From Icerya purchasi (taxonomy: Eukaryota > Arthropoda > Insecta > Hemiptera > Monophlebidae), in assembly GCA_039619475.1 (NCBI GenBank), contig CM077116.1, positions 300,804,464 to 300,868,463 of the forward strand: a DNA stretch of 64,000 nucleotides. The letters run 5' to 3'. The translations under genes and the position numbers were made by a program. Below the pieces are notes generated by a model, which ran no database searches, was not told the DNA's origin, and saw nothing but the letters and a program-made list of their open reading frames with translations. Shown here piece after piece: positions 1-12,800 of this stretch; the stretch's first letter is position 1; every line of letters begins with the position of its first letter.

Positions 1-1087
1 GTCAAATTTGAACGGAATATTATTGAAGAAGGGGGAAAGCGGATGTCATAAAAAAAAAGATAGTTCCATTTTTTTATTTTTTTGCTCCGCATCTAATTTT
101 AGCAACAGATTGCGTTACCAGCACCGCTTCATTCTGCAAAGGTTACTGTGTAGTACGGGTTTACAGCATCATTTATCATACGGCCATATTTTTTTCCAGG
201 AGACGGGTGCTTTCTTGGTCTTGTTACCTGTACCGTCACTGGTAAGCGCTACGTGTCTTTTACGCAACCACGTCCGTTCCAGCTTTTCAACAGCGTGGAT
301 GTGTGGATAGGACCATTTTTATGCAAAATGGCGTTCCTTCGTACATTGCAAATCCAGTGAAGCAGCATTTCGGAAATACTAGAATGATCAGCCGCTATTT
401 TCCTACAGCTTGGCCGTCCCGATCACCTGATCTCGATCCGTGTGAATTCTGGCTGGGGGGCTATCTGTTGTGTTCAGTGCTCCAATTGCAAACTTAGCTG
501 AATTGAAAGCACGCATTACACAACACATTCTGAACGTGACTCCGGAAACACTTCGATCAGTTGTGGAACATGCTGTTTCTTGATTTCAACTTGTTGCAGA
601 AAACGGTAGACGGCATATTGAAAATGTTTTGCGCCAGTCTCACGAAATTTAAAAACCGATTTGATTGATGCTTTTTATGCGGTTTTTGCCCTCGGGACAA
701 TTAAAACTCAATTTCATTGATGCTTTTTGTGCAGTTTTTTGCTGCAGGACAATTAAAAGCCGATATCTTGCATAAAAATGATCCCATCCACACATCCACG
801 CTGTTGAAAAGCTGAAATGATGTGGTTGTGTAAAAGACACATAGCGCTTACCAGTGACGGTACCGGTAACAAAACCGAGAAAGCACCCGTCTCCTGGGAA
901 AAATATGGTCGTGTGATGAATGATGCTGTAAACCCGCACTACACAGTAACCTTTGCAGAAGAAGCGGTGCTGGTAGCGCAATCTGTTGCTAAAATTAGAT
1001 GCGGGGCAAAAAAATAAAAAAATGGAACTATCTTTTTTTTTTATGACATCCGCTTTCCCCCTTCTTCAATAATATTCCGTTCAAATT
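1..1087. mobile_element. Foldback element with ~320-bp arms and a transposase relic in the loop
   Basis: Bases 1-327 are repeated in reverse complement at about 769-1087, including the outer segment around gaacggaatattattgaag and the inner one around catttttatgca. The loop (328-768) holds the 3' part of a Tc1/mariner-type transposase. The left end may extend beyond the window. It lies in a TOP3A intron. Confidence 0.85.
300..652 (+). pseudogene. Tc1/mariner-type transposase C-terminal relic (DDE domain)
   Basis: Translation shows DRTIFMQNGVPSYIA (second catalytic Asp replaced by Asn), then AWPSRSPDLDPCEFWL, the usual site of the third acidic residue, then after a frameshift near 460-480 a tail with LAELKARITQHILNVTPE and AENGRRHIENVL ending at TAA. 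The N-terminal half and first catalytic Asp are absent. Stops and the frameshift make it inactive. It resembles insect proteins often labelled Tc3-like. Confidence 0.8.
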
Positions 1088-1347
1088 TTACGTTATTCTG
1101 ATCAGTGGCTCTTTTTTTATAGCGTTTTGGAAAACTTGAACTTTAATTATAATCGTCCTGTATATTAATTGTTTTCTAGTCCAGTCAGTGAATTTCTTAT
1201 ATTATTTTATTAATTTGGAAAACATGTGTATAAATAACCACTTTATAATTAGATTATTACTTAAAAATTAAGAGCGGCAATATCAGTTGAACTTATAAAA
1301 CCAGTGAGAAGCGAGAAGTTGACTGATATTTAAAATTCGTACATATA
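1088..1347. other. AT-rich spacer without recognised feature
   Basis: TOP3A intron sequence between two transposon relics. No open frame, repeat or RNA was recognised. Confidence 0.5.
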
Positions 1348-2238
1348 CACGCTTGGTGCAAAAAGTTCCCGTACTACCGCTATAAAATCCGTACTAGTTG
1401 CGCGATCTGTTCGAAATTCACGTTACGTATACATCAATGTTGTAAGAAGGAAAGTTTCAGGTTGCTACTTGCATTAGTTTACTCAGGAGATCGCTAGTTG
1501 TGAGTGAACCTCTGTGTAGTGTGTCACGTTTGCGATAATGGAACAAAGAGCCGTGATTGAATTGTGTTTTTTGTGTGCATCAGAAACGTACGAGTTGATG
1601 AAAAACGCATACAAGGCTGTAAGCCGTACAACGTGTTTTGAGTAGTATCGCCGATTTAAAAGTGGACGGAGCTCGTTGGAAGGCGATCCGCGCGAAGGAC
1701 GACCGAGTACGACGACTACCGACAAAAACGTGGCTCGTGTGCAAGCTGTACTTGCTGAAAATCGACGAGTGACGTGTCGGTTCATTGCAAATGAACTAAC
1801 CGTAAGTATCATCGACTTCTGAAACGCATTCGACGAGTTAGGCACGATACGCATCGAAACACATTGCTTCATGACAATGTGCCATCGGTGTAATCGATCA
1901 TCGTGAAGCTTTTTTTAACGAAACATCAGGTCACTGAACTTCTTCACCCCCCCCATCTGATCTCGCTTCGGCTGACTATTTCTTCTTCTCTAAACTGGAA
2001 ACTACTATGAAAGGGACTCAATTTGACAGCATTGAGGACATTCAACGTGCAGTGACCGAGCGTTTGAAGGCGATACCGGCGGAAGACTTGGATAGCGCGT
2101 TTGACAACTTGCACGAACGTGCGAAGCGGTGTGTAGATCGTAATGGGTTGTACATTGAAAAGTAAATACGTTTCAATCTTCTCTCTCTTCATTTTCTTTT
2201 TTTTTAAGCGGTAGTCCAGGAACTTTTTGTCCCAACCG
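1348..2238 (+). mobile_element. Internally deleted mariner-family element with TIRs
   Basis: The left end (cacgcttggtgcaaaaagtt, then actaccgct) pairs with the right end (agcggtagtcc then aactttttgtcccaaccg) as imperfect inverted repeats, each bordered by TA (1346-1347 and 2239-2240). Length about 890 bp; complete mariners are about 1.3 kb, so the middle is missing. Confidence 0.8.
1539..2165 (+). pseudogene. Mariner transposase relic, middle deleted
   Basis: Begins MEQRAVIELCFL and carries the mariner HTH region (EGDPREGRPSTTTTDKNVAR, then NRRVTCRFIANEL) with an in-frame TAG at about 1641. It jumps near 1810 to the 3' end (HDNVPSV, IVKLFLTKHQVTELLHPP) and continues through stops and shifts to the usual C-terminus (DRNGLYIEK then TAA). 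The catalytic core around the first Asp is lost. Confidence 0.82.
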
Positions 2239-3190
2239 TATATATATACATATATGTGAAGTACTTAAAAATAGCCTACTAATTGAACGAAATTAACGTT
2301 AATCTCTGTACATATCAAGACAATGTTTGCAAAATATGTAAATTACTGTACGGCTTTCTTATTATCCCATACTACTTGAGTTTATAAAAATTTTACACAG
2401 CACATGACAAACGTAAAATATTTGAAATACCGTAATTATCGAGAAAAAGAGTTACAGAACAAATACCGTAGAGAAAGTCGGGCGTAATCATTTGTCTATG
2501 CTTTATTAGTCGCTGCAAAGTGTTTGATAAAATAAAATGGAGTTACCTAAGAAAAATAATGAAAACCACGCGAATTCTATATTATTTAATACGTTCTTAT
2601 CCTTTAAAAGAGTTCTCCTGTTCTCTTCCTTAACCAGATTTTTCATTTTATTTCGGGCGTTGATGTTTTATTAAATCGTTAATTTTTAAATTAACTATTT
2701 TGTAATTTATTCCTCTCCGGCGCGCACTAGTCTAGTAACAGTACTTTGCTTCGAAATCGGAAGCCACAATTTTTCACAATCAAGTCGCTCCTAGCTATAT
2801 TCCTAATCTAAAACCAGATATTGATTATACCAGAGAAATTTGGGAAAATAAAGGCACATCATATGAAAAAGGAACCAGCTCCTAATATTTTCTTCAGATC
2901 TACTAGCGATCCTGAAGTGCAAAATGAAAAGCTTAATTTCATAATCCCTGAAATCCTTTCAGTGATATAGGACACACTTTACTTACAGGTTTTTGAAATC
3001 AACATTATCTGTTTGTGAACAATTAAGGGGAAACTAAACTTATTGCTCGAAAACAAGTGTAGTGTAAATTTTATCATTTGCATATTATAAAAATATATTT
3101 TCTCTGTTGAAATAAACTGTACTCTTCGGTATGTTAAAATTTAAAGAAATCGTAAATTATCTATTTTATTGTGCCATTTTTATTTTTTAG
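2239..3190. other. TOP3A intron with one short open segment of unknown origin
   Basis: Mostly AT-rich and featureless. Between about 2735 and 2885 there is an open + strand segment reading NQVAPSYIPNLKPDIDY and TREIWENKGTSYEKG before TAA. It has protein-like composition but no splice donor, and I recognise no family. It could be a transposon fragment. Confidence 0.35.
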
Positions 3191-3451
3191 GCGAATAAAA
3201 TAGATCAGGCGTTAACGAAATATTTCAGACAAGAAGGAGTTCCGGTGAACAATTCGATAGATTCTATAGTTTCTAATCAGGTGTTACAATCCGTTTTAAA
3301 ATGCCACGTTTGTAATTCCAATATGTTTTTGAGAACGCGCGAAAATGCGAACAGTTATATATCTTGTTCTCGATACCCAGATTGCCGTAAATCTATTTGG
3401 TTTTCGTCATCCGTATTATCAGTGCAAGTATCCGCTCAACATTGCCCTCGG
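3191..3451 (+). CDS. TOP3A: TOP3A exon 1 of window: end of topoisomerase body and C4 zinc finger
   Basis: Acceptor tattttttag precedes GCG at 3191; donor is cgg|gtatta at 3452. It codes 87 residues starting ANKIDQALTKYF, like the end of the type IA core, followed by a topoisomerase C4 zinc finger (CHVC, then CSRYPDC) and the end of the next knuckle (HCPR). The frame runs upstream of the GTG at 3245 and no Met is needed, because this is an internal exon. Starts phase 0, ends phase 0. Confidence 0.93.
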
Positions 3452-6400
3452 GTATTAAATCTGCTGCATTTTAAACGATTTTATTTATTTTTTTATGTAT
3501 AAATTATTTTTTTGTTAAAGCGTTTTTTATGAAATAAATAATTAAAAAATTTCAGTGTGGCCCGGATATTCGTTTATTAGATTTTAAATTTCGTCCGGGT
3601 GCTGCGGCTCCATTTTACCCTGATAATTACACTGGTTGCATTAATGGCTGTGATGAACATCTTCTTGAAATATTGGAAATAAACGAATCATGTAAGCGAT
3701 CATTTATATACTTTAATTTTAAATCTTAATTACTTTTTCTTTTTCATTTCATTATATCATTAAAATTTAAAGAAAAAAAAATTTTAATTTTACTGCAAAG
3801 AATTGAAATATTCTATGGTTGAATCCAGATAGTAATTAAGGGTCTTCCGTGTAAATTCTAATTACTACATTTTTTTACTTCTTGTTTGTTAAAAATATGT
3901 TTATGTATATTTATTTATTTATTTGTTTTCACTGTTCAAGCGTGAAATTAACGAGTTTTTTTCTGTTAATGAAATCGCAAATGTTTTATAATAATTACAT
4001 AAATCATATAAAAAAATTTTAACTATTTTTTTTCATAATTGCTAACGAGGCGATGAACTTTCATAATGTACGGAATGTAAGAAATTCTACGTTGTTTTAA
4101 AAATCCATATTAGGCTTTTTCAACTAATTTAAGATTTCGAATAACAGAATATTAATGCGATCTTGTTAATGTACAATATAATGCTTCAAATGTTTTCATG
4201 ATCCAAAAATTCTTGATATTTCTAATAATAAATCATCTCAGTGATTTTGAAGGAGTATTATTCAAATGAGTTCGTGTTTTATTGAGAAACTACGAAGTGG
4301 CTTTGTTATCAGCTTTGTAATCTTGGTGTACTATCTTTTTAAGAACAGGCAGATTTGAGCTGCTAGTTTAAGACTATGAGTAAGGCTCGGGCCATCAAAA
4401 TTAGCCAAAATCAACCGTACGTAAAGTCGATGGGTTGAATTTTCGACGCTCAAAAAAAAAAAAACGCATGTAAGCACAAAAACGCGTGTTTTTTCTTCCT
4501 TCTTTCATAACAGTTCAGAATTTAATGTTTTTGAAATATCTGATTGATCGGTTTAAAGGCGCGGAAAGTAATTTCGTAATAACAATTGCCGCATCATGAA
4601 ACAAAAATATTAAAACAGTATAAAGAACTACATTTTAAATACTAAATGAGATATAAAATTATGTGACTACATTGCCGTCGAAACAATATGATAACTGTAA
4701 AACATCGTATAGTTGTGTATGTATCAGTTGTGTTTTAATAAAATTAAATAATTAGTAAAATATGATTTTTTAGTATTACAGCTCCATTTTTATTGGTTAC
4801 TTAAAAATATAGAAAAAGTGAAAAAATTTTATTTTAATTTTTCTCATAATCGGTACACTGTAATATTGTAGGTTGATGATATGTTCACCTATCAAAAAAA
4901 TTTATACGACACCGTTTTTCTTCGTATCTAAACATAGAAGCAAATTTCATTGAAGTTTTTGAAAATTATAGACCTAAAGAAACCTAGTTAAATTTTCAAA
5001 AAGTTTAGCTTTTATTAATTTTCATTTAAATAATGAATTTTCATTGAATTACTGTCATATTGATTGTGGTTAACTTTGGTTTACTTGTAATTAGTTGATA
5101 TGTAATTTTTAATTTAAAGTATGAAATTCTCTGGATATGAAAACGACTTTATTTTTTTTTAAGGCAAAGTAGTATAAGAATTGAAGAAAACTACAATAAT
5201 AAGTTCAGGAACTTTTTTTCCTTATTCTTTAAAAATGCAGCGTTAAACATTTTTAATAAAATTACATACTTTTATGAAATGGTGTATACAACGCAATAGA
5301 CTACATTCCAAAATTGGTTTTGCGTTCCATTTTGATGCTTATTTAATAATGAGCCGTCCGTTTTATACGGCAGTTTCTATTTGGTGTTTATTTTATCTTA
5401 TCGACGAGGATAAAATTTTTCTATTTACGAATTGATTAATATTGCTACGGGATGAAGCGAACAAAAATTTCAAATTTAAAATGAATAATTTAATTTATCA
5501 AGAATATTTTACTCGTATGCAGTAAGGAAGTTAACGATTTTCTGTTTATTTATATTAAGGTTATTTGGTCATAGTCGCTATTGTTAAATGTAGCATTTTA
5601 TTCACCTTACAATTAAATACTAAAGTAGAGTTACCGTTAAAAATGTTATAGTTCCTAGTAGTAATGAGAGAACAGTAGCCAGTGTTAACACCGTACCTGA
5701 TACATCCATGAACACGTTTTCAAACAGCTACATTACAGGTAAAGTATATTATTATGATTAACTCATTTTTACTACTAAATTAGCAATATCGGTAAATTTT
5801 AGCTGTTTAATTGGTTAACTTTATTGCTACATATAATGTTTATATATATATATGTGTGTGCAGTTCAGTAGTAAATGTGATATAAAAATTAGTAAATCTT
5901 TTTCAATTATGATCAAAAAATAATTAGATATCGTAATACGCTTAAAACATTCTTCAGTCTGTGTACTTGTACCAATTACTTTCAACAATTATCATTTAAA
6001 ATTATATTCACATTTGAATTAATGCAGGCAGTGTTAATTTTAGTATTCATAGTGTTTTTGGAAAATTTCGACTAAGCCCCTTTTAAGGGTAGCACTGTTT
6101 TAAGTTTTCTAGGATCAAATAGTTTAAATTATTTAATTTAGTTATGTTAATATTACTATTGCTTATTAGACTATACAAATTTATTAAAGATGATAAATAA
6201 AATAAAATAAAATAAATAATTTACTTTAATAAATCAAAATAAATACCTTATTTAGAAACGTTTTCGGGCATAACCCATCATCAACTAACAAATAGAGTAC
6301 ACTCAGATAAACCTAAAATCACACTGCAAAGCAATATTGAGACTACATGTGTATATATGGGAAAATATACCACTTTACTTTCATGAATATTATTATTTTT

Positions 6401-6613
6401 AGTGTTTGAAGTATATATATTATTTTTTAAATTATTTTTAGTTTTAAATGCTACATTTAATTCTTGTTTTTGAAATATATTGTTTAATTTACATATATAT
6501 ATATATACAAAGGCGCACTCAGGATTTTTTTTTGGTCAGGGCTAGAATTTAGAATATGAGTTAGAAGGTGGCAACTCGGTAACTCGACTGAGTACCTATC
6601 TATTTCTGTGGTC

Positions 6614-6644
<31 letters not shown>

Positions 6645-9600
6645 TACAAAACCAACGAATTTTATCAAAAAAAAACAAAACAATATTAACGAATTTTATT
6701 TAAAAAAAATAAATAATAATAATAGAAACGTAACATTATGTTTGTAATAAGCACCAATTAGGTAAGCATACGAATTTTATTTTAAAAAAATTAGATAAAG
6801 GTATTTAACATTATACTTGTAATATAAGCAAAAAGTAAATATGTATGTTTTTTTAAAAAAATTAAGTAAAACAAAACATTACAAAACAAATTAAGTTTTC
6901 GAGGATTTTTTATAAAGATATCTAATACCTCTTCGGTAATTATACTCATTTCACGGTGTATTTTCAACATCGCAAGTCCATTAAGACGAACTTGACCAAT
7001 GTGATTTCGCAAACACATCTTCAATCTTCTTAACGTCGACAATGATCTTTCTGCGGCGGCCGTAGTAATTTGAATGGTGCAGAGGATGCGTAAGAGTGTA
7101 TTTACACGGCCAAATGATGTCTCATCGCACAAGTTTAATGCCGTGATAGCGTTTTTCGGAATTGAAATATCTTGATCGAAATCACAAAATTTGGTGTACC
7201 ACAGCTGAATACTTGACTTTAACGACGATTCCGAGCAGTGGGGAAGGTCTTTTGAGTAAAATCGACATAATTCCAGAAATTGTTTCATTCGATTTTCATC
7301 GATTGGTAGTCCGGTAGGATATAGATAAGAAAAACTGGAAAAAATAGTTTCATGCTTTAAAAAACGTGCATTGAGTTGTTGAATAAACATGTCTACCCAA
7401 GGCATATAAATATTGGGACAAAAATATTCTTCTGTATTTTCTCGTGGTTTGCCGAGTAGTTGGGCGAGGAGATTCGATCATAATATTCAACCTTTGTGCA
7501 ATATTTTGAGCAGTTTGAAATATTTCTGCAAAACATGCTTCAGCATTTTCTCTTTCAGTCATAATTGTTCGTATTTCAATTTTATCAATTTTAGTCAAAT
7601 CAACAGCTTTCGATAAATCCGAGTCTTTTTCTTGTAACTTTTGGCTCAAAGGCAAAGTATAACTAAGCAGCTTTCGCCATAAAGTAGAGGTATTATAAAT
7701 TCCGATCGTTGAAGAGAATTATAAAAACAATAGGAGCACTTGAGGAATCTTTATCATCCCATTTCAAGATCTGTTCAAAGGAAACAATAATTGGATGAAA
7801 TAACTGAACGAAAACTAAAATAGCGTCGTGTCGCTCGACCCATTTAGTTGCATATAGTTCTTTTAGATATTTTTGTTCAAAAAACACGGCTATCTTTCCC
7901 ACCACAGCGATGTAATTACGAATTGAAAAAATTTCAACGGCGTCCGAAACCGCAAGATTCAGACTATGTGACATGCACTGGATGTAAATCGAGGTCGGAT
8001 ATTCTTCAGATATAATGGCTTGAACGCCATTAAACTTACCATTCATGGCAGCTGCTCCATCATATCCTTAGCCACGAATATTATTAGGATCGATGTTATA
8101 CATCTGCAAAGTTAACAGAATCGCATCAGCCATATTTCTACCGGTTTGCTACACGGTTTTTTTAAATAAGAAAATGTTTTCGGAAATGGAGTATTTACTA
8201 CCTACATGCTTTACATATCGAAGACAAATCGTGAATTGTCCGGTTGTAATATCTTGTAACTCATCGGCTAAAACGGTAAAAAATTTTGTATCTCTGATTT
8301 CTAACGCAATTTTTCGTTTCATTATTTCATCACTTGCATCTATAATTTGATTTTGGATATTCCAAGTTATATACGTTGCATTTTTACCGCAATTTTTTAC
8401 ATGTTCTTTCAATACGACATCGCTAGCATTGATTCGTAAAGTCAATAACGCTCTAAAATTGCCTTCGTTTTCTTCAGGCGGATTTTCTAAATCAAAATCT
8501 CCATAATCTCGATGGCCACGCAATGAGAGTCCCTGTCTTTCACATGGAATGATTGTATATATAATAGGTTTGATTCTACGTAGATTTTCTTCAGCTTGAA
8601 TTTTCTTAGCCGTATCAACTGTCTTTTCAATCGACATTAACTTTCCTGTCATCACATTTTTGAAATTACTCGCGCGTAAACAAGCAGTTTTATGATAGTC
8701 AAGATTTTCGTGAAAATTAAATCTTTCGAGAGCCTTTTTCCAATTATTGAAACCAACCTTTACCAAAAATTTAGATTTTTGCGTACCCGTGTGACAAACT
8801 ACTACTGACGTAGCAAATAGTACACAATTCAAACAGAAACAGCTATCTTTGATTGTTGAGTACGTCAGCCATCGATATTTCAAAAACCAAGTGTACCGAG
8901 CACGTCGTTTGCGTCTTTGCTTTTGCTCATTTTTAAAAGGAAATATGAAATCTACGGAAGGCTTCCCCATACATTTGTTAAGGCATCAAACTTTTCTTGA
9001 TCGGCAAACTTCGTTTTACAAACAGAGATATATCCATAGGACTAGTACTTACAGTTAGTGCTGGTGCTATTGCTATAGATTCTGTCGAAAACATTGATGT
9101 GTACAGCCTACTATATATTTTGTACCTGTTTGATGTGGTAAATCATTTTGATGCTGAGTCTGAGTATCCGTATCTAAGCGTAACTGTTTATCAACAGATG
9201 TACCACTACTATAGGTATCACTAGCTTTGGCTTTTTTGGTTGGAAAAAATGATCCAATGTACCTTCACCTTTAGTTTTTCGGCCCATGCTGTATATCACG
9301 TTCGAAAGAAAACGAAAAAATGAAACAATTCGCTGTAGGTAACATAAGCACATAACCAACCAAACTGGAAAAGAGTTGTTTACGGTTAATTTCAAATACT
9401 AAAAAAATCCGGATATAAAAATTGTAACATCGAAAAAGTACTTGGTAATAAATACGTAAGTATATTTGGACTTTTACGAAAACGACGACGGAGCCCTGAA
9501 AAAGACTATTTTAACAGAATAATTACGAAATTCGGATTTAAAAAATGTTAAAATACGAGATGCACAATAAAGTTGACAAGGAGAAAAAACAAACGATACA

Positions 9601-9810
9601 CGTGGTAAACAAACAACAAAGAACAGATTTACCCATCACTACTACATACAACCCAACAAAGCAATGTAAAACAAAATTATTTTACATTTATACATTAAAT
9701 TCATTTCATTTTTCTGTACTATCCCGCTTTACGCTACAAAATAAATTTTGGAAAAAATTCGGAGATTTTTTGGGGGGAGCAATAGCCCCGTGGCATCCTC
9801 CTTGAGTGCG

Positions 9811-9873
<63 letters not shown>

Positions 9874-12800
9874 ATTGTTTATAAAAGTGAATGTTATTCA
9901 ACCTTTATTATTATTATTTTTTGTTTTTTGTATATATTTAGATTTTATTTTGTAGATTAATCTGTCTATTATTGTTCATTATAACTATTATTTTTTGCCA
10001 AATTCTTTGTTAATTCTGTTTCTATTTGTTTTTTATTTTCAGTTGTAGAAGTATTTAATAATCTATTTATTGCTGCTATGAAATATGCATGTTTATGTTG
10101 GTTTGGGTGATTAGATGTTTTATGAATTATACTGTCTGTTGTTTGTTGTCTATATACACAGTCTAGCCATAAATACTGATACTGCTTTAAATGAACATAC
10201 CGCGAAAAGGAAGCGCGATGCAAATTCAAAAAAAAATTATTTCAAAAGTACAAACGATGCTCGTTAAAATCATGTCTTAGTTATTCAAAATGACCACCTT
10301 TATTAGCGACACACGACGACAAAAGCTCCGGCCATTTCGCAATACATGCACGGATCGTCTCGAGAGGAATTCTTGCTGCTGCCTCAACAATGCTTCGCTT
10401 GAGCGACTCCAAATTTCGGTGTGGTCTTCGACAGGCCATTTCCTCTAACCTATCCCACAGTTCGTAGTCCAGCGGATTTAAATCCGGGCTGCCGGACGGC
10501 CAATCACTAGCTGCTATGAAGTCGGGCACATTCTCTGCGAGCCACTTCCGTGTCGTTTGAGCTTTGTGTGCCGGCGCTGAATCTTGTTGAATTATCCAAT
10601 CGATTCCGGAAAACAAAGTATCGTTCAGAGGCTTAACCACTGGTTCCAGAACTGTGTTTTGGTACACTCTGGCACCCGTATTGACCCCTGTTTCGCAAAA
10701 ATGGATGGGAGTTACCCCATAGCACGATACGCCCCACCACACCATCACAGAAGTGGGGTGGTGACTTCGTTGAACGCGTGGAAATTTGGTTTTAGCCTCA
10801 GCAGATGAACGGGCATAAATTCTATCATTTTGCTTGTTATATTTTTCCTCTACAGTAAAAATTTTCTCATCTGTGAAAAGGATCTTTTTGTATCCATTTT
10901 TGCCGTACAAGCGTTTCAACTTTTTCGCTCTTTCGTATCTTATCGCCTTTAATTTTTCGGTTAAAAGGTGACTTGTATTTTTCTTATAGGCTCGCATATG
11001 TAAATCATCGGTGAGGATGCGCGAGACCGTTCTCGACGCGATTTTCATCTCCTGAGCAATGATTTTTTGTTTCCGAAGAGGGCACCTGTTAATTCGCGAC
11101 CGAACTGCTTGAACTACCTTTTTTGTTCTCGCAACACGCGGCCGACCGGCTCGCGGGCGATCAACAACGTCTCCTGTGTCCATAGAACGTTGCAGTGTAC
11201 GATAAACAAAACATTTGGTAACTTTGAGTGGTTTGAGGAGAGCGAGAATTTGAGACGCGCTATGCCCCGCCTTCATCAGTCCAATTATTGTAACGCGCAC
11301 GTGATAATCTGTCCACTCCTTCTTCGTAGAGTGTACTGAACAGACTAAAGCGAAGTTGTTTGCTCTTCTACTGTGTTATGACGATGCACTGACAGTGTTA
11401 TCACTTTGTTCTGCGCAAAATTCCCCTCATGCAGCGGCAGTATCAGTATTTATGGCTAGACTATGTATATTATATGATAATTAATTTTTTGTTTTCGTTA
11501 TGGTTATATCTACAAAGTTAATATTGTTATTTTCTTTTTTTTTTTATGGTACATGGAATAGTTCCGTGTATTTTATTGAAATAATTAAGAATATTATTTT
11601 CAATATTGTTATTATAGTGTTATCTACACATCTAATATAAGCTATTATGTTATATTTTTGGATTATATTTGGTATATAAAAATAAGAAACTGTTAGTCTT
11701 CAATCTAATATTTATAATTTACTTTTTTCGCTGGCGTAGTTGCCAGGTCTTCATAACAATAATAACAGAAACATTAAGCTCTTCAGCTATTTCATATTCA
11801 GTAATTTTTTTTTTTTTTTTTTTTAAAGGATGTGTATGAGGGTTTCCATGAGGTGTGTTTAACTACTGAGGCTATTACAGCACATGGAGCCTACTTAAGG
11901 GGATTAAACGCGATAGTACAGATCGCTGCTCCGCATGAAAGCTAATATAGCTGCGACCGCGGGCGGAGCATTTGACAGTATCTTAAAACTAGAGGAAGTG
12001 GTAAACTGAATGGATCGTGGTACTGCAAAGGAGGAACATTCGAGAAGTAGGTGAAAGGTGGATAGGGCGCTTAGATGATCACAGAAGGAGCAGACATTTG
12101 GGAGTACTTGGCTCATGAATATGTAGGTGTACGAGAAGGTTGTATGTCCTATTCGGAGACGATTCAGGGCAGAAAAATCTCTGCGGGAAACTCCGTCTGT
12201 GGGCCACCAAGGCTCCGTAGTTGTTTTTATGCTTCGGAGAAACGTACTTGAAGATCTCCATTCCTGTTGCCATTCTTCTCCAGCTTGCTGCATCAACAGA
12301 TGAGCCAATGTAGGGGGAAGAGGGGGTTGTATGGCATTGGAAAGAACAATGTCGCCTGAGCTGCTCGATTGACACACTCATTGCCTGGAGTCCCAACATG
12401 AGCCGGCACGGAAAGACATTTCAGAGTTTAAATGTGGTAACCTGTATAATATGTAATGGACCTTCCTTATCAAAGGGTTGTTGAATTTAATCTCTGAGAT
12501 GAGTTGCAGGGAGTTTAGAGAGTCAGTTATGAGTAGGGCCTTTTGCGACGGGGGGTTGCTATTGGTGTAGTGTTGGATGCAAAAGACCATCGCGTATATT
12601 TCAGCGCCCAGTGCTGTACAACAATCGTGCAGTCTAACTGACTCTGCTGCGTTGAGACTTCGAAGGAGCATGCCGCCGGTGACTGATAACCTGTTGCCTT
12701 CGCTCCATCTGTGTAGAGGCATGCGTAGTCTGTGTAGCTCGCTATGATATTTTTTGCTATTTGTGCTATGTTTGGGGGGTATTGTGCTTTGTTAAATTTT

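Noticed and set aside
3245..3502. GTG-started small ORF as an independent gene
   Set aside because: The frame continues upstream to a splice acceptor at 3190 and downstream to a donor at 3452; it is an internal TOP3A exon.
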